Assembly: GCA_943328865.2 (NCBI GenBank)
Contig: CALQBR020000078.1
Location: 1-6,681 of the forward strand
Direction: 5' to 3'
DNA from: Sphingobacterium thalpophilum
GTDB taxonomy: Bacteria; Bacteroidota; Bacteroidia; Flavobacteriales; Flavobacteriaceae
DNA: 6,681 nt
Shown here: in pieces, positions 5,161 to 6,681 of the stretch
How the letters are laid out: each line of letters begins with the position of its first letter
Position numbering within the stretch: position 1 is the first letter of the stretch
Program-made: the position numbers and the translations under genes
The notes under the pieces: generated by a model
The model's database searches: none
What the model was told of the DNA's origin: nothing
What the model saw: only the letters and a program-made list of their open reading frames with translations

Positions 5161-5228
5161 CAGTATAAATTAAATTTTTAATTCCTTGAGCCAAAAAACA
5201 TAAATTTATAGTCCAAAATCCTACTTTT

Positions 5229-5600
5229 ATGCAAATCCTACCCCTCAAATTAAGCCATACTTCATTCTATTGCCCTGTAACTGGGGAATCCCTCTTATTC
5301 TCAGAAGATTACCACTTCTCTCCTGCTACTTTATTTTATTTTAGTACAGTAGAAGGTGGGAATTTTACTCCTTCAACCTCCGAAATAGCCCTAATATATG
5401 AAAATATTGTATTGGAAATTAATTATGGAGCTTATAGTGAATATGATTTTAATTTTGGCTATTCGGATGAGCGTAAAGCATTTGAAATTTTAGTAAAGGA
5501 AACTTGGAAACAGCAGGAAAATTATGTGGTGTTCTCCTTGACCAATGACGGTATGCCTGTGGTCCGCTATCAGAAACCATTTATATTGGAATTGATATGA
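5229..5600 (+). CDS. Unknown 123-residue protein, first of an overlapping pair
   Basis: Not recognised. It is a soluble protein with no signal peptide or membrane segment. It begins MQILPLKLSHTSFYCPVTGE; the CPVTGE at residues 15-20 and the later SPATLFYFSTVEGGNF (31-46) look like conserved features of a family. An acidic aromatic stretch YGAYSEYDFNFGYSDER (66-82) follows, then a strand NYVVFSLTNDGMPVVRY near the end. Only one cysteine is present, so CPVTGE is not part of a zinc ribbon. Start: ATG at 5229, the first after the candidate promoter. Its stop overlaps the next start as ATGA (5597-5600), so the two are translationally coupled and probably work together. Confidence 0.75.
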   Translation: MQILPLKLSHTSFYCPVTGESLLFSEDYHFSPATLFYFSTVEGGNFTPSTSEIALIYENIVLEINYGAYSEYDFNFGYSDERKAFEILVKETWKQQENYVVFSLTNDGMPVVRYQKPFILELI

Positions 5601-6115
5601 ATTACCACCCCGTTGATTCTAAAGAACAAGGAAACCCTTTTGATTTTGAAAGATGGTTTCCTGATTTTGAAAATTATGAAGACGTGCTTTTAAATGGGAC
5701 GCAAACCAATCCTACGTTTGAGGGATATGCCCTTTTTATGGAAGACTCTATGGGTTGTGGCGGGTTTTATTTTTTTAACACCCCTGAAGAATGGAGTGCT
5801 TTATTACCAGCATTGGTATTTTTAGATTATGTCAACCAAGATTGGCAGACCATTTTGCCAGAAACATTAGAGGGAATTTTAAAAGTTTACTTTGATTATT
5901 TTAATGCGGACCTGTATGAGCAACTACCAAAGGATTTCACCGCTGACTTGAATGCCTTATTAGTAGATTATAAAATTATTTCCTTCACAAAGACAATTGA
6001 TTTATTAGAACCAAATACTGATTTTAGTAGGCTACTTATAGAAGATTACGACGGCAATCCGCAAGAAAACAGATTGGATTTTTTAGCGTTTTTGAAAGGG
6101 TATCATAAAGTATAA
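5597..6115 (+). CDS. Unknown acidic 172-residue protein, second of an overlapping pair
   Basis: Not recognised. It is a soluble, strongly acidic and aromatic protein rich in Asp, Glu, Phe, Tyr and Trp. It has FERWFPDFENYEDVLL (residues 17-32), a Gly-rich turn EDSMGCGGFYFFNTPEEW (49-66) that looks like the most constrained part, and a helical SALLPALVFLDYV (67-79). The C-terminal half (about 90-172) is helical and acidic. Acidic small proteins of this shape are often immunity proteins or partner-binding proteins, but no toxin is in view, so this is only a thought. The ATG overlaps the stop of the preceding gene by four bases. The cytosine methyltransferase starts 98 bp after its stop. Confidence 0.75.
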   Translation: MNYHPVDSKEQGNPFDFERWFPDFENYEDVLLNGTQTNPTFEGYALFMEDSMGCGGFYFFNTPEEWSALLPALVFLDYVNQDWQTILPETLEGILKVYFDYFNADLYEQLPKDFTADLNALLVDYKIISFTKTIDLLEPNTDFSRLLIEDYDGNPQENRLDFLAFLKGYHKV

Positions 6116-6130
6116 AAATCATTATACCAA

Positions 6131-6154
6131 TTAATTTGTTTTAATTTGCAAATT
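6131..6154. promoter_or_regulatory. Palindrome and repeat upstream of the methyltransferase, candidate operator
   Basis: TTAATTTG occurs at 6131-6138 and again at 6141-6148, a 10-bp period. The second copy runs into the perfect 12-bp palindrome AATTTGCAAATT (6143-6154). It lies about 60 bp before the methyltransferase ATG, where a promoter or an autoregulatory site would be expected. TAATTTG here is one base short of a proper -7 box. There is no T-run after it, so it is not a terminator on the plus strand. Confidence 0.3.
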
Positions 6155-6213
6155 GAATAAAAAAACTATTTCAAAAATTTAACCTAACACATTTAGATTC
6201 ATATAAAAAGATA

Positions 6214-6681
6214 ATGAATAAACTAACAATAATAGATTTTTTCTGTGGTGCAGGTGGATTTTCAGAAGGATTTAGACAACAAGGATTTAATATAATTTTA
6301 GGAATTGATAATTGGCAACCAGCTATAAACACTTACAATCATAATTACAAACAAAATTTTAAGACTAAAAATATTTTAGATTTTTATGATAATATTGAAG
6401 ATATTAATTTATTACCTGATAGTGATGTCCTATTGGGTAGTCCTCCTTGTGTAAGTTTTTCAAGTTCTAATAAATCGGGTAAAGCGGATAAATCTCTTGG
6501 ACTAAAATTGACTGAAAGTTTTTTAAGAGTTGTTGCCGTAAAAAAATTTCAAAACAATTCAGTTTTAAAAGCGTGGTTTATGGAGAATGTAGAAAATTCA
6601 AAAAAACACATTAAAGAGGAATATTCTTTTATTGATTTAAATCTAAAAGGATGGGCTGCAGAAAATGGATTTGACCCAAAA
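6214..6681 (+). CDS. DNA (cytosine-5-)-methyltransferase, N-terminal part, cut by the window edge
   Basis: The first 156 codons of a C5 cytosine methyltransferase, which transfers a methyl group from S-adenosylmethionine to C5 of cytosine in a specific DNA site. Motif I is DFFCGAGGFSEGF (residues 8-20), the SAM-binding loop. An acidic residue in LGIDNW (29-34) is motif II. GSPPCVSFS (75-83) is motif IV with the catalytic Cys79. MENVEN (123-128) is motif VI with Glu124. The target-recognition domain and motifs VIII-X lie beyond the edge, so the recognition site cannot be guessed. The frame is open to the last base with no disruption. Start: ATG at 6214, five codons before the motif I strand, as usual. 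It could be a restriction-modification enzyme or an orphan; the partner, if any, would lie to the right. Confidence 0.95.
   Translation, partial: MNKLTIIDFFCGAGGFSEGFRQQGFNIILGIDNWQPAINTYNHNYKQNFKTKNILDFYDNIEDINLLPDSDVLLGSPPCVSFSSSNKSGKADKSLGLKLTESFLRVVAVKKFQNNSVLKAWFMENVENSKKHIKEEYSFIDLNLKGWAAENGFDPK

Larger units (their letters stand above)
4758..5228. other. 471-bp intergenic region
   Basis: This gap holds the frameshifted minus-strand gene at 4804-5038 and a possible plus-strand promoter at 5126-5160. TTAATTGA occurs twice (5056-5063 and 5132-5139). The rest is AT-rich sequence in which I see no further gene or RNA. I see no convincing intrinsic terminator after the L,D-transpeptidase stop. 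Confidence 0.5.

Noticed and set aside
6131..6165. Terminator after the 5597-6115 gene
   Set aside because: The palindrome is followed by A-runs, not a T-run, on the plus strand, and its arms contain only one G-C pair each.
1..6681. CRISPR array, tRNA or rRNA genes, insertion-sequence ends, transposase or integrase
   Set aside because: No regularly spaced repeats, no cloverleaf or rRNA-like tracts, and no transposase or recombinase motifs were seen in any of the frames I read.

Overview
The window is AT-rich DNA from a member of the Bacteroidota, most likely a flavobacterium. Three things suggest this: the very low GC of most coding rows, the general absence of Shine-Dalgarno sequences before the start codons, and two matches to the Bacteroidota promoter (TTG, a spacer, then TAnnTTTG). 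The species cannot be read from the sequence.

Layout. On the minus strand at the left are a WYL-domain transcription regulator (156-1055) and, downstream of it, the possible beginning of another minus-strand gene that runs off the left edge (1-70). A divergent, mostly AT-only spacer follows, holding a 17-bp palindrome. From 1355 rightward everything reads on the plus strand except one broken gene. A consensus promoter (1355-1384) is followed, exactly at the expected start of transcription, by a GC-rich structured RNA of about 127 nt (1389-1515). It leads into a 117-residue protein of unknown function. Next come a DUF3293 protein and an unknown 188-residue protein spaced like an operon, a small multi-pass membrane protein, a soluble protein in the same reading frame with no ATG start, and a membrane-anchored L,D-transpeptidase (YkuD). 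The 471-bp gap after that holds a small minus-strand gene broken by one frameshift (4804-5038). Two unknown proteins overlapping by ATGA follow (5229-6115). The window ends inside a DNA cytosine-5 methyltransferase (6214 to the edge).

How it works together. This looks like an accessory region: many short unknown proteins, a decayed gene, a WYL regulator of the kind often found near phage-defence loci, and a methyltransferase that may open a restriction-modification system. No complete defence or toxin system can be assembled from what is visible.

The most notable item is the leader RNA. It is closed by a 10-bp stem that begins at the predicted transcription start. The 3' strand of that stem also belongs to a second hairpin that pairs with the first two bases of the downstream start codon. 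This is the layout of a translation-controlling riboswitch or protein-binding leader. I could not match it from memory to a known RNA class. All structures were drawn by eye, not by folding software.
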